DNA from: Streptomyces sp. NBC_00654 | GTDB lineage: Bacteria > Actinomycetota > Actinomycetes > Streptomycetales > Streptomycetaceae | Assembly: GCF_026341775.1 (NCBI RefSeq) | Contig: NZ_JAPEOB010000001.1 | Location: 1,736,001-1,800,000 of the forward strand | Reading direction: 5' to 3' | Length of the DNA stretch: 64,000 nucleotides | Position numbers and translations under genes: made by a program | Notes under the pieces: model-generated | Databases searched by the model: none | What the model was told of the DNA's origin: nothing | Seen by the model: the letters and a program-made list of their open reading frames with translations, nothing else | Part shown: in pieces, positions 45,988 to 54,915 of the stretch | Position numbering within the stretch: position 1 is the stretch's first letter | Layout of the letters: every line of letters begins with the position of its first letter

Positions 45988-47394
45988 ATGTCCGTTGGTG
46001 AAGAGGTTCGCGACACGCAGGGCCCGCCGCAGCAGAGTCTCGGCACGGCCGCTGCGCGGAACCTCGCGACGACCACCAAATCCGCGCCGCAGATGCAGGA
46101 GATCACCTCGCGGTGGCTGCTGCGCATGCTGCCGTGGGTGCAGGTGCAGGGCGGCACGTACCGGGTGAACCGACGGCTCAGCCACGCGGTGGGCGACGGC
46201 CGGGTGACCTTCGTGCAGACCGGCGACCAGGTCGCCGTCATCCCCGCCGAGCTCGGGGAACTGCCCGCGCTGCGGGACTTCGGCGACCAGGAGGTCCTCG
46301 CCGAACTGGCCCGCCGGTGCGAACAGCGGGAAGTCGCCGCGGGAGAGGTGATCGCCACCGCGGGGGACGCGGCGGACCGGGTCCACCTGCTGGCGCACGG
46401 CAAGGTGGAGAAGGTCGGCTCCGGTCCGTACGGGGACGAGGCGGTGCTCGGAGTCCTCGCCGACGGCTCGTACTTCGGCGACCACAGTCTGGTCGACGGT
46501 GACGCCGCCTGGGAGTACACCACCCGCGCCCTCACCCCCTGCACGCTCCTGACCCTGCGCCGCGCGGACGTGCTCAACCTCGCGGACCGCGCCGATTCCC
46601 TCCGGGATCATCTCGCCGGTGTGCTCTCCATCCCGCAGCAGCGGACCAACCACTACGGCGAGGCGGCGATCGATCTCTCCGCGGGCCACGTGGGAGAAAC
46701 GGTTGTCCCGCACACCTTCGTCGACTACGACGCGGCGCCGCGCGAGTACGAACTGAGCGTGGCCCAGACCGTGCTGAAGGTGCACAGCCGGGTCGCCGAT
46801 CTCTACAACCAGCCGATGAACCAGACCGAGCAGCAGTTGCGGCTCACGGTCGAGGCGCTGCGCGAGCGCCAGGAGCACGAGCTGATCAACAACCGTGAGT
46901 TCGGGCTGCTGAACAACTGCGACTACGGGCAGCGGATCCAGCCGCACGACGGGGTGCCCAGCCCCGACGACATGGACGAACTGCTGTCGCGCAGGCGGGG
47001 TTCGAAGATGTTCCTCGCCCATCCGAAGGCCATCGCCGCCTTCGGCCGCGAGTGCAACCGGCGCGGTCTGGTGCCGGAGAGCGTGGACATCGGCGGCCAC
47101 CATGTGCCGGCCTGGCGCGGGGTGCCGATCTTCCCGTCCAACAAGATCCCGGTCAGCGACACCCGCACCACGTCGATCATCTGCATGAGGACCGGCGAGG
47201 CCGAGCAGGGCGTCATCGGACTCCAGCAGAGCGGCATCCCGGACGAGATCGAGCCGAGCCTCTCGGTCCGCTTCATGGGCATCGACGAGCAGGCGATCAT
47301 CTCCTACCTCGTCACCGCGTACTACTCCGCCGCGATCCTCGTCCCGGACGCCCTCGGCGTACTGGAGAACGTCGAAGTGAGCCGCTGGCACTGA
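45988..47394 (+). CDS. eshA: EshA: family-2B encapsulin shell protein with cNMP-binding domain
   Basis: A 468-residue shell protein. The N-terminal arm (1-90, [26 protein letters not shown]) and the C-terminal HK97-type part (about 225-468) carry family-2 encapsulin sequences such as [25 protein letters not shown] and [15 protein letters not shown]. Between them sits a cyclic-nucleotide-binding domain (about 95-215, [23 protein letters not shown]). EshA is known in S. griseus and S. coelicolor for growth of sporogenic hyphae. ATG 45988 follows AAAGGA. The next gene is a polyprenyl synthase, one of the recognised family-2 cargo classes. Confidence 0.92.
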   Translation: MSVGEEVRDTQGPPQQSLGTAAARNLATTTKSAPQMQEITSRWLLRMLPWVQVQGGTYRVNRRLSHAVGDGRVTFVQTGDQVAVIPAELGELPALRDFGDQEVLAELARRCEQREVAAGEVIATAGDAADRVHLLAHGKVEKVGSGPYGDEAVLGVLADGSYFGDHSLVDGDAAWEYTTRALTPCTLLTLRRADVLNLADRADSLRDHLAGVLSIPQQRTNHYGEAAIDLSAGHVGETVVPHTFVDYDAAPREYELSVAQTVLKVHSRVADLYNQPMNQTEQQLRLTVEALRERQEHELINNREFGLLNNCDYGQRIQPHDGVPSPDDMDELLSRRRGSKMFLAHPKAIAAFGRECNRRGLVPESVDIGGHHVPAWRGVPIFPSNKIPVSDTRTTSIICMRTGEAEQGVIGLQQSGIPDEIEPSLSVRFMGIDEQAIISYLVTAYYSAAILVPDALGVLENVEVSRWH

Positions 47395-47400
47395 CCCCTT

Positions 47401-47436
47401 CGGCGGGCCGGGCGGCGCGGGCCGCCCGGCCCGCCG
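47401..47436 (+). terminator. intercistronic hairpin eshA-polyprenyl synthase
   Basis: A 16-bp perfect G/C stem (47401-47416 with 47421-47436) with a GCGG loop begins 7 bp after the eshA stop and ends 39 bp before the next start. It is likely a partial terminator or 3' stabiliser that sets shell production above enzyme production. Confidence 0.65.
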
Positions 47437-47474
47437 CCCCGCCCGTATCCACCGCACCCACAGGGGGAGTGACC

Positions 47475-48524
47475 ATGACCATGACGAGTACGGACGCCAC
47501 GACGGAAGGGCACGAGGCCGCGGTGCTCCTGGAGCGCACCCGCGACATCGTCGACCCGCACCTGCGATCGGCGGTGGAATCGCTGCCCGGCGGGATACGC
47601 CGAGTCGCGATGTACCACTTCGGCTGGGAGAACGCGGACGGCACCCCGGCCGACGGGCAGGCCGGCAAGGCCATCAGACCCGCGCTGGTACTGGCCGCCG
47701 CCAGGGCGCTGGGCGGTGACCCGGACCAGGCGCTGCGGGCCGCCGTCGCCGTGGAGCTGGCGCACAACTTCACGCTGCTCCACGACGACGTCATCGACGA
47801 GGACACCACCCGCAGGCACCGGCCCACGGCCTGGGCGGTCTTCGGTATCCCGGACGCCGTCATCGCGGGCGACGCCCTGCTCGCCCTCGCCCAGCGGCTG
47901 CTGGCGGAGGACCCGCACCCGGCCTCCGCCCGCGCCTCCGCGCGGCTCGCCTCGTGCGTGATCGAGCTGTGCGCCGGACAGCAGGCCGACTGCGCCTTCG
48001 AGGAGCGCGGCCCCGAGGAGGTCTCACTGGACGAATGCCTCGCCATGGCGACCGCCAAGACCGGCGCCCTGCTCGGCTGCGCGTGCGCGCTGGGCGCGCT
48101 CTACGCCGGGGCGGGGGAACGGGCCGTCGGCGCGATGGACGGCTTCGGGCGCGAGGCGGGTCTCTCCTTCCAGCTCATCGACGACCTGATCGGCATCTGG
48201 GGCGACCCGGCCCGGACGGGCAAGCCGGTCGGGGCGGATCTGGCCGCCCACAAGAAGTCCCTGCCGGTGGTGGCGGCGCTCACCTCCGGTACCCCCGCCG
48301 CCGCCGAACTCGCCGCGCTCTACCGGGGCGCCATGAACACCCGCGGCGAAGTGGAGCGGGCAGCCGACGCCGTCGAGCTGGCCGGTGGCCGGGACTGGGC
48401 GCAGGTCTGCGCGGCCGACCGGATGGCACGCGCGGTGCACCATCTGTCCCGGGCGGTGCCCGACCCCGCCGCGGCGGGCGATCTGCTGTCGCTGGCCGAA
48501 TTCGTCACGCGCCGGACCCACTGA
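47475..48524 (+). CDS. polyprenyl (geranylgeranyl-type) diphosphate synthase, probable encapsulin cargo
   Basis: Trans-prenyltransferase of 349 residues condensing IPP with allylic diphosphates. The first Asp-rich motif is LLHDDVIDED and the second is FQLIDDLIGIWGD, with the substrate lysine/arginine in GKAIRPALVLAAA and GADLAAHKKSLP. ATG 47475 lies five bases after AGGGGGAG. Only about 15 residues precede the first helix, so there is no long disordered targeting extension. Its position behind eshA suggests encapsulation. Chain length cannot be set from sequence alone. Confidence 0.9.
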   Translation: MTMTSTDATTEGHEAAVLLERTRDIVDPHLRSAVESLPGGIRRVAMYHFGWENADGTPADGQAGKAIRPALVLAAARALGGDPDQALRAAVAVELAHNFTLLHDDVIDEDTTRRHRPTAWAVFGIPDAVIAGDALLALAQRLLAEDPHPASARASARLASCVIELCAGQQADCAFEERGPEEVSLDECLAMATAKTGALLGCACALGALYAGAGERAVGAMDGFGREAGLSFQLIDDLIGIWGDPARTGKPVGADLAAHKKSLPVVAALTSGTPAAAELAALYRGAMNTRGEVERAADAVELAGGRDWAQVCAADRMARAVHHLSRAVPDPAAAGDLLSLAEFVTRRTH

Positions 48525-48532
48525 CCGCCCTC

Positions 48533-48575
48533 CCGTGACCGGCCTCCCGTGACCGGCCTCCTGTGACCGGCTTCC
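48533..48575. repeat. 14-bp tandem repeat
   Basis: CCCGTGACCGGCCT-type units recur about three times just after the polyprenyl synthase stop. Non-coding; no evident function. Confidence 0.5.
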
Positions 48576-48639
48576 GGTCCCAACTCTAGGATTCCACCCG
48601 TTGGTTGAGGTCGGGCTGGAGAAGGGGCGGGAGCCGGTC

Positions 48640-49236
48640 ATGGGTGTACGGACACGACGGGCGGACGCACGGGACAGGGACCTGGTCGTCTCGGTCCTGG
48701 AAGAGGCGTTCCATCACGATCCGGTCAGCAGCTGGGTCTTCCCCGAGGAGGAGCACCGGCGCGCGGTGCACGGGAAGTTCCTCGGCGTCTTCGTCGACGT
48801 CACGCTCACCGAGGGCCGTATCGACGTGCTGGAGGACGGCACCGCCGCGGCCCTGTGGCTGCCGGTGCCCGCGGGGGAGCCCGAGGAGGAGGACCCCACA
48901 CCCGCGCTGATGCGGCGGACCGCGGACCCCGGCAACGAACGGTGCGAACTCGTGGGCCGGCTCACCGGCGCCATCCACCCGCACGACCGGGCCCACGAGT
49001 ATCTGCTCATGATCGGTGTCTCCCCCGGACACCAGGGGGAAGGCCTCGGGGCGGCCCTGATCGAGCAGGTCCTGGAGCGCTGCGACCGCGACGGCGTCCC
49101 GGCCTATCTGGAGGCGAGCAGCGCCCGCAGCCGCAGCCTCTACGAACGGCTGGGATTCACCTTCATGGGCACCACCGTCGAGCTCCCGGACGGCCCCTCG
49201 ATGTGGCCGATGTGGCGTGAACCGGACGCGGGTTGA
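48640..49236 (+). CDS. GNAT-family N-acetyltransferase
   Basis: About 198 residues. The acetyl-CoA motif A reads LLMIGVSPGHQGEGLGAALIEQVLERC and motif B SRSLYERLGFTFMG. A central insertion (about 75-105) is acidic (EPEEEDPTP). ATG 48640 is preferred; TTG 48601 in frame is an alternative. Substrate unknown. It is separated by the short tandem repeat from the encapsulin pair. Confidence 0.85.
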   Translation: MGVRTRRADARDRDLVVSVLEEAFHHDPVSSWVFPEEEHRRAVHGKFLGVFVDVTLTEGRIDVLEDGTAAALWLPVPAGEPEEEDPTPALMRRTADPGNERCELVGRLTGAIHPHDRAHEYLLMIGVSPGHQGEGLGAALIEQVLERCDRDGVPAYLEASSARSRSLYERLGFTFMGTTVELPDGPSMWPMWREPDAG

Positions 49237-49293
49237 AGCGCAGGTGGAGGGCGCCACGGCGACCCGGCCGGGTACGGGCTACAGTCCCTGCTC

Positions 49294-49962
49294 ATGACAG
49301 ATGAGTCGTGGGCAGGCTGGTACCGGGACCGCGAGGGTTCCGAGGCCGTCGTACTCACCACGGACGGACGGCAACTCCGCATCCGGATCAGGGGCGTCGA
49401 CTTCGAGGGCGAAAGCTTCGACGGCCTCGGACCGGTGTCCGGCATACCTCCGGAGAACGACCGGTTCGTCCTGGCGGACGGCATGCTCACCGACTGCGTA
49501 CTGGAGTGGGATCTGCCGATCCCGGTCCTCTCCGCGGGCACGGTGCGCCAGGCCACGCTCGGTTGCCTGCTGTCGTTGCGCCGCAGCGATCCCGACCTGT
49601 ACCTCGCCCTGCACCTGGACGGCGCGGTCTACGAATCGGCCCGCGCCGAACGGGACTTCGCGTCGGCGATGGCCACGATCCAGCGCATCCTGCCGTCCGG
49701 CACGCAGGTGCAGACGTGCATCGCCTGCGCCTTCTCCGACTACTTCCCGGCACCCGTCCGGGGCCTCTCCGGCGCGCTCGCCTGCTTCCGCGGGGCGAAG
49801 GACGCCTACCGGGGCGCCGCGGGCGAGGGCGATGTGCTGGACCTGTGGGACCGGCGGACCGGTTTCGTCCAGGAGATCTGGAGCTGCCGCGAGTTCGAGG
49901 CCCGCCCGGCCGAGGGCGCCGGGACCGGCCACCGGGGAGCGTTCCCGCTGGAACTCGCCTGA
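49294..49962 (+). CDS. conserved hypothetical protein
   Basis: A 222-residue soluble protein beginning MTDESWAGWYRDREG. It has a beta-rich N-terminal half and two cysteines in QTCIACAFSDYFP. No membrane segment, signal or recognised catalytic motif. I believe related proteins are common in Streptomyces (possibly a DUF6304-like family), but this is from memory. Confidence 0.6.
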   Translation: MTDESWAGWYRDREGSEAVVLTTDGRQLRIRIRGVDFEGESFDGLGPVSGIPPENDRFVLADGMLTDCVLEWDLPIPVLSAGTVRQATLGCLLSLRRSDPDLYLALHLDGAVYESARAERDFASAMATIQRILPSGTQVQTCIACAFSDYFPAPVRGLSGALACFRGAKDAYRGAAGEGDVLDLWDRRTGFVQEIWSCREFEARPAEGAGTGHRGAFPLELA

Positions 49963-49980
49963 CAGTCGTCTCCGAGTGGG

Positions 49981-50015
49981 CGGAGGGCCCGGCACCGATG
50001 GTGCCGGGCCCTCCG
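49981..50015 (+). terminator. hairpin terminator
   Basis: 16-bp perfect stem (49981-49996 with 50000-50015) with a GAT loop, 18 bp after the preceding stop. Confidence 0.8.
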
Positions 50016-50076
50016 TCGCGCCGCGCACCTCTCCTGCCCGGAGCCGCCGGTGCTCCGGCCGGGCGGATGCTCCCGG

Positions 50077-50127
50077 CCCGCTGACGGTCCGGGCCCGCTG
50101 ACGGTCCGGGCCCGCTGACCGTCCGGG
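50077..50127. repeat. 17-bp tandem repeat, three copies
   Basis: CCCGCTGACGGTCCGGG occurs three times head to tail (one base change in copy 3), then decays. It is non-coding, just upstream of the DUF1648 promoter. Confidence 0.75.
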
Positions 50128-50165
50128 CCCGCCGACCCGAAGACCCGGCCCGCGCCCACCGCGCC

Positions 50166-50202
50166 TTGTTGCGCGCGCATTGTTCTACTAACATGCGAAC
50201 AA
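50166..50202 (+). promoter_or_regulatory. promoter and GntR operator of the DUF1648-GntR operon
   Basis: TTGTTG (50166-50171), a 17-bp spacer and TAACAT (50189-50194) form the promoter. A perfect inverted repeat TTGTTC-N11-GAACAA (50180-50202) straddles the -10. A YtrA-type GntR regulator is encoded as second gene, suggesting autorepression. Confidence 0.6.
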
Positions 50203-50213
50203 CGGAGGTTTTC

Positions 50214-51185
50214 ATGAGACGTAGGAACCTTGGCCGCGTCACCCTCGCGGGCCTGCCCTTTCTGATCGCCCTGCTGGTCGACCTGATCCTGTTCGCCGCC
50301 CTCAGGGACCGGCTGCCCGACCGGCTGGCGAGCCACTTCGACGCCGCCGGGGACATCGACGGCCATGTCGGCCGGACCTGGTACGTCCTCGGCATCGTGC
50401 TGGCGCTCGGCGTGCTCGGCGTGCTGTGGACCTGGACGGTGGCGAGGGGTACGTTCCACGGCCCGTCCCACCACCGGATCATCGCCGGGGGGTACGCCCT
50501 GGCGGCGTTCTTCGGCTATGTGCTCGCGGCGGTGCTGTTCGTCAACCTGGACGCCACCGAGGGCGACCCCGCCGGCGGATTCCCGCTGTGGCAGCTCGCC
50601 GCGGCGCTGGGGACCGGTGTCCTCGGCGGCGGGCTGGGGCTGCTGCTCGCCCGGCTCGTCCCGGCGCCGCAGGACCCGCGAACGGGCCCGGGACAACTGC
50701 CCGGTGAGCGGATCGCGCTCGCCGACGGGGAGGTCGCCGGCTGGGCCCGCAGCGCCGGTTCCTGGTGGCTGCCGCTGTCCACGCTCGCGCTCCTCGCCGC
50801 GGCGGTCGTCCTCCAGTTCGCCGTCGGGTGGCTCGCCGCGGTGCCGCTGCTGCTCCTCGGGCTGGCCCTGCTGACCTTCTCCCGGCCCTGCGTCACCGTG
50901 GACCGGCGCGGGCTCACCGTCGCCGGACTGCTGCCCTGGCCGCGCGTCCGCGTCCCCCTGGAGCGCATCGAGTCGGCGGACAGCCGGGAGGTCGACGCCC
51001 TTGCCGAGTACGGCGGCTGGGGCTACCGGATCCGCCCCGGCCGGAGCGGGGTCATCATCCGCTCGGGCGAGGCCATCGTGGCCAGGCTGGTGGGCGGCCG
51101 CGACTTCGCCGTCACCGTCGACGACTCGGCGACCGGGGCCGCGCTGCTGAACACCCTCGCCGACCGGCAGCGGGCGGGGCGCTGA
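50214..51185 (+). CDS. DUF1648-domain membrane protein
   Basis: A 323-residue protein with about six hydrophobic segments. The N-terminal DUF1648 region reads LPDRLASHFDAAGDIDGHVGRTW; the C-terminal third is a cytoplasmic beta-rich domain (VPLERIESADSREVDAL) of the bacterial-PH type. ATG 50214 follows GGAGG. Such proteins are commonly paired with short GntR regulators; the next gene starts 2 bp after its stop. Confidence 0.82.
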   Translation: MRRRNLGRVTLAGLPFLIALLVDLILFAALRDRLPDRLASHFDAAGDIDGHVGRTWYVLGIVLALGVLGVLWTWTVARGTFHGPSHHRIIAGGYALAAFFGYVLAAVLFVNLDATEGDPAGGFPLWQLAAALGTGVLGGGLGLLLARLVPAPQDPRTGPGQLPGERIALADGEVAGWARSAGSWWLPLSTLALLAAAVVLQFAVGWLAAVPLLLLGLALLTFSRPCVTVDRRGLTVAGLLPWPRVRVPLERIESADSREVDALAEYGGWGYRIRPGRSGVIIRSGEAIVARLVGGRDFAVTVDDSATGAALLNTLADRQRAGR

Positions 51186-51187
51186 CC

Positions 51188-51553
51188 ATGCTCTTCCGGG
51201 TCGACCCCACATCCACCGTGCCGCTCGGTGACCAGATCGCCGCGTCGGTCCGCCGTGCCGTCGCCGACGGCGCGGTGACCCAGGGGGAGCGGCTGCCCGC
51301 CGCCCGGGTGCTGGCCGAGTCGCTGGGCGTCAATGTCCACACGGTGCTCCGCGGCTATCAGCGGCTCCGTGAGGAGGGGCTGATCGAGCTGCGCCGGGGC
51401 CGCGGGGCCGTCGTCACCGGCGGAGCCTCGCCGCACCGGGCCCGGCTGCTGGAGCGCGTACGGGAAGTGGTCTCGGACGCGCGGGAGCTGGGCATGACGG
51501 AGGACGAGCTGCTGGCTCTCGTCCGTGCCGAACTGGGCGGGTCCCCCCGGTAG
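51188..51553 (+). CDS. GntR-family regulator, YtrA subfamily
   Basis: A 121-residue short GntR protein: winged helix at 10-75 (LPAARVLAESLGVNVHTVLRGYQRL) and a minimal dimerisation tail of two helices, the YtrA layout. It is co-transcribed with the DUF1648 gene and probably binds the TTGTTC/GAACAA repeat at the operon promoter. Confidence 0.88.
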   Translation: MLFRVDPTSTVPLGDQIAASVRRAVADGAVTQGERLPAARVLAESLGVNVHTVLRGYQRLREEGLIELRRGRGAVVTGGASPHRARLLERVREVVSDARELGMTEDELLALVRAELGGSPR

Positions 51554-51586
51554 GGCCGAGTGCCGGTGTTCTTGGAGCCGTTCAGC

Positions 51587-51627
51587 CCACAAGGGGCCAC
51601 CCCGCGGTGCGGGATGGCCCCTTGTGG
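51587..51627. terminator. bidirectional terminator
   Basis: A 13-bp perfect outer stem (51587-51599 with 51615-51627) plus an inner CCCGC/GCGGG stem lies between convergent genes. Confidence 0.7.
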
Positions 51628-51715
51628 CATGGGGGAACCGGTGGCCGGTGCGCGGTGTGCGGCGTTGCCGCCGGGAGCGGTGGCGCCGGGTGCCGTACCT
51701 GCCCGTACGGGGGCG

Positions 51716-52396
51716 TCAGGAGGTGGCGCGGGCCAGCGCGGCCGCGAAACCGTTCTGCCACAGGTAGTTCACCTGCGACTTCTCGCTCGCGTTCGGGTAG
51801 GCGTTGGTGCAGGACGTGCCGGGGCCGCCGCCCGACATGAGCTCGCTGCACGGACCGGAGTAGTGGTCCGGAAGGCCGAGCACGTGCCCGGTCTCGTGGG
51901 CCGTGACCCGGGTCGAGTCGTACTGCTGGTTCTGCGCGTAGTCGAGGAAGATGTACCCGTTGCCGTGCCCGTCGGTGCTCGCGTACGAGCCTCGCGAGTC
52001 ATTGCCCTCGTAGTAGGTGAAGTCGGCGTTGGAGCCCTGCTGGAGCTTGACGTTGGAGACCGAGCTGTTCCAGATCTGCGCGCTGCTGGCTATCTGGCTG
52101 CTGAAGCTCGGGGCGTTGGAGGCGTTGTAGACGACGGTGACCGCCTGCGTGCCCGGGTTGGCGGCACGCTTCTCGGCGACGGACTTCACCACCGCGTCGA
52201 AGAACGCCCGGTTGGCCGCGGCGTTCTCGCTGGACCCCTCGTACGCGGCGAAGCTCGCCTGGGTGCCGGCCGCGGAGCCGGTGGGTGCGACAGGGGCCGG
52301 AGCCGAGGCGAGCGCCGGTGCGGTGCCCAGTGCGGCGACGAGCCCGAAGCCGATGCCGACGACGGCCGAGGCGAAGGCGGTCCTGGAGTTTCTCAT
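51716..52396 (-). CDS. snpA: snapalysin-type secreted zinc metalloprotease (M7)
   Basis: A 226-residue preproprotein: signal peptide (1-31), short propeptide, then the M7 domain. The extended zinc motif [11 protein letters not shown] (His, His, Asp ligands) and the Met-turn SELMSGG are intact, and two further cysteines form the expected disulfide (GPC, TSC). ATG 52396 follows TAGGAG. It is divergent from a LysR regulator, the standard snpA/snpR (mprA/mprR) arrangement. Confidence 0.93.
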   Translation of the reverse strand: MRNSRTAFASAVVGIGFGLVAALGTAPALASAPAPVAPTGSAAGTQASFAAYEGSSENAAANRAFFDAVVKSVAEKRAANPGTQAVTVVYNASNAPSFSSQIASSAQIWNSSVSNVKLQQGSNADFTYYEGNDSRGSYASTDGHGNGYIFLDYAQNQQYDSTRVTAHETGHVLGLPDHYSGPCSELMSGGGPGTSCTNAYPNASEKSQVNYLWQNGFAAALARATS

Positions 52397-52518
52397 GGGG
52401 GGTTTCTCCTACGTGTCCGATGAACCCGTGCCGCGGGGGTGTCCGGTGACCGGACTCGGTACGGGTGCGGTACGGGGAGAGTGTGGGGGAGCACCGGTCC
52501 CGCGCGGATGATGTCAAT

Positions 52519-52539
52519 CCGCGATAGCGCCGCCCTATC
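52519..52539. promoter_or_regulatory. LysR-type operator between snpA and its regulator
   Basis: GCGATAG-N7-CTATCGC is a perfect 7-7-7 inverted repeat and contains the LysR T-N11-A pattern (T52523, A52535). It sits in the 311-bp divergent region, nearer the protease. Confidence 0.7.
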
Positions 52540-52707
52540 GCCCGGCCGGTCCCCGAGCGGGGCCCGGCCGGGCGCCCTGGTGCCACGCGCACCGGAACAG
52601 CACGGCATCAGCACGTTTCGGTCGCCCCAACACCCGCTGAATTGACGCCCTTTGGTGGGGTTGCGGCGTCTGGTGCCGGGTGTGCGGGCCGCCATACTCT
52701 CGGCTGC

Positions 52708-53661
52708 ATGGAGCTTGAGGTGAGACACCTCAGGGCGCTCTGCGCCATCGCCGAAACGGGAAGCCTGCACCAAGCGGCCCGGCGTCTCGGCGTCAGCCAG
52801 CCCTCCCTGACCACCCAGCTGAAACGCATCGAGAACTCCCTCGGCGCCGAACTGTTCCGGCGCGAACGGACCGGATGCCGGCCGACCCTGCTGGGCCGGG
52901 CCGTTCTCAGCAGGGCCCGCCCCCTCGTCGACGGGATGAGCGCACTGGTCACCGACGCGCTGGCGGAGGCCGAGGCGGCCCGCCCGCGCGGGGCGCGGCT
53001 GCGCATCGGATCGACCGCGAGCCGGGTCATCGGCGGCTGGCTGCGCAGGCTGCGGGTCCGGCTGCCCGGCACCGACATCTCGCTGCGGGTCGATGTGTCG
53101 GCCCACGCGCTGCTGCGCACCGTCGAGGCGGGCCGCCTCGACGTCGCCTTCGTGCACGAGGTGGAGGGCAGCCCGCTGTCCATACCGGACGGCCTGGAGC
53201 AGCGGGTGCTCCTCGACCGTGAACCGCAGTTCATCTCGCTCGCCCGGGACCATCCGGCGGCAGCCCGCCCGGTGGTGGAGCTCGGTGATCTGGCCGGGGA
53301 CCGGTGGATGGTGGACCCGACGGTGGACGGCGAGTGGGACGGGGTGCGCCGGGTGCTCGGTGCCGCCGGACTCGACCCGCCCGTGCTGCACGGCGACTAC
53401 CTCACCGCCGCCTCCCTGGTCGTGCTCGGTGAGGCGGTCGCCCCCTGCCAGCCCACCTCGGGGCCGCGCGACGACATGGCGATCCGCCCGCTGCGCGACG
53501 ACCCGCTCGCCGTGCGGCTGCTGCTGGTCTCGCGCCCGGAGGCCGATACGGAGGCGGTGTACGGGGAGTTGGAGGCCGCCTACATGGAGGCCGCCCGGCA
53601 GGTGACCGGCTACCACGAATGGCTGCTGCGCCACCGCAGCCCGCTGGCGCGCGCACTCTGA
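52708..53661 (+). CDS. LysR-family activator of the protease gene
   Basis: LTTR of 317 residues: helix-turn-helix (TGSLHQAARRLGVSQPSLTTQLKRIE) and a periplasmic-binding-like effector domain (90-300). Divergent from snpA with a T-N11-A palindrome between them. Family precedent is activation of the snapalysin gene (SnpR/MprR). Confidence 0.9.
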   Translation: MELEVRHLRALCAIAETGSLHQAARRLGVSQPSLTTQLKRIENSLGAELFRRERTGCRPTLLGRAVLSRARPLVDGMSALVTDALAEAEAARPRGARLRIGSTASRVIGGWLRRLRVRLPGTDISLRVDVSAHALLRTVEAGRLDVAFVHEVEGSPLSIPDGLEQRVLLDREPQFISLARDHPAAARPVVELGDLAGDRWMVDPTVDGEWDGVRRVLGAAGLDPPVLHGDYLTAASLVVLGEAVAPCQPTSGPRDDMAIRPLRDDPLAVRLLLVSRPEADTEAVYGELEAAYMEAARQVTGYHEWLLRHRSPLARAL

Positions 53662-53680
53662 CACCCGGCACCGGCCTCCC

Positions 53681-53747
53681 CGCCCGGCCGCGGGTTCCCG
53701 GTACGGGGTACGGCCGAGGGTCCGCCGCCCGGCCGCGGGTTCCCGGT
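53681..53747. repeat. 22-bp direct repeat
   Basis: The same 22-bp sequence (beginning CGCCCGGCCGCGGGTTCCCG) occurs at 53681-53702 and 53726-53747, upstream of the epimerase gene. Confidence 0.6.
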
Positions 53748-53804
53748 TCTGCTGACAGCGTGGTCATGTTCCCGGCCGGGCGTCCGGCGGGCAGAGTCAT
53801 CACC

Positions 53805-54797
53805 ATGAAGGTACTGATGCTGGGCGGTACGGAGTTCGTCGGACGCGCCGTCACGGAGGCCGCCCTGGCCCGGGACTGGCAGGTCACCGTCTTCCACCGC
53901 GGTCACCACGCGCCGCCGCCGGGCGTGACCGCGCTGACCGGCGACCGGACGGGCGGCGAGGGCGGCCTGGTGGCCCTGTCCGAGGGCTCCTGGGACCTGG
54001 TCGTCGACACCTGGAGCGGCGCGCCCTCGGCCGTCCGGGACGCCGCCCGGATACTCAACGGGAGAGCGGGGCACTACACATACGTTTCCAGCCGTTCCGT
54101 GTACGAGTACCCGGCCCCGGCCGGACTCGGCGAGGACGGCCCACCGGTGTCCGGCGCCTCTCCCGACGCGGGCGGTGACGTCCCGTACGCCCTGGCCAAA
54201 CGCGGCGGCGAGCTGGCGGCGCTCGACACGTTCGGCGACCGTGCGCTGCTGGCCCGCGCGGGCCTGATCATCGGCCCCGGCGAGAACATCGGCAGACTGC
54301 CCTGGTGGCTCGGCCGGACGGCCCGCGGCGGACCGGTCATCGCCCCGGGCCCCCGCGACGCGGCGCTCCAGTACATCGACGCCCGCGACCTGGCGAGCTG
54401 GCTCCTGGACGCCGCCGCGAGCGGGCTGAACGGCGCGTACAACACGGTCAGCCGCCCCGGTCACGCCACGATGGGCGAGCTGCTGGACTCCTGTGTGCGG
54501 GTCACCGGATCCGTCGCGGAACTGCGCTGGACCGACCCCGGGAAGCTGCTCGCGGCAGGCGTCGAGCCCTGGAGCGACCTGCCGATGTGGCTGCCCGCCG
54601 GAGAGCTCCACGACACGCTGTACCAGGGCGGCCACACCAAGGCGTACGCCGCCGGACTGCGCTGCCGGCCGGTCGGGGAGACGGTCGCCGACACCTGGTC
54701 CTGGCTGTGCGGGCGGGGCGGCGTCGCGCCGCACCGCCCGGACCGGCCCCCGGTCGGCCTCGATCCGCGGACCGAGGAGAAGCTGCTGGCCGCCTGA
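53805..54797 (+). CDS. NAD-dependent epimerase/reductase-like protein (atypical SDR)
   Basis: A 330-residue Rossmann protein. The nucleotide motif is MLGGTEFVGRAV (GGTxFxG, the atypical SDR variant), and YTYVSSRSVYEYP and PYALAKRGGE give the Ser/Tyr-type catalytic region, though the canonical YxxxK spacing reads YALAK. Substrate unknown. ATG 53805 has no strong ribosome site. Confidence 0.82.
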   Translation: MKVLMLGGTEFVGRAVTEAALARDWQVTVFHRGHHAPPPGVTALTGDRTGGEGGLVALSEGSWDLVVDTWSGAPSAVRDAARILNGRAGHYTYVSSRSVYEYPAPAGLGEDGPPVSGASPDAGGDVPYALAKRGGELAALDTFGDRALLARAGLIIGPGENIGRLPWWLGRTARGGPVIAPGPRDAALQYIDARDLASWLLDAAASGLNGAYNTVSRPGHATMGELLDSCVRVTGSVAELRWTDPGKLLAAGVEPWSDLPMWLPAGELHDTLYQGGHTKAYAAGLRCRPVGETVADTWSWLCGRGGVAPHRPDRPPVGLDPRTEEKLLAA

Positions 54798-54915
54798 GCC
54801 CCCGGCGTACCCCGCCTCCGAGGGGCTCGTGCCCGAACTCCCGCATTCCATGAAACCGGCCACATCCGGCGTGTCATACAGGGTGAATAAGTAGTAAAGC
54901 TGCATATTTCCCGGC

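Noticed and set aside
45898-47457. Long antisense reading frame opposite eshA
   Set aside because: It mirrors the eshA codon bias, has no ribosome site and no recognisable domain.
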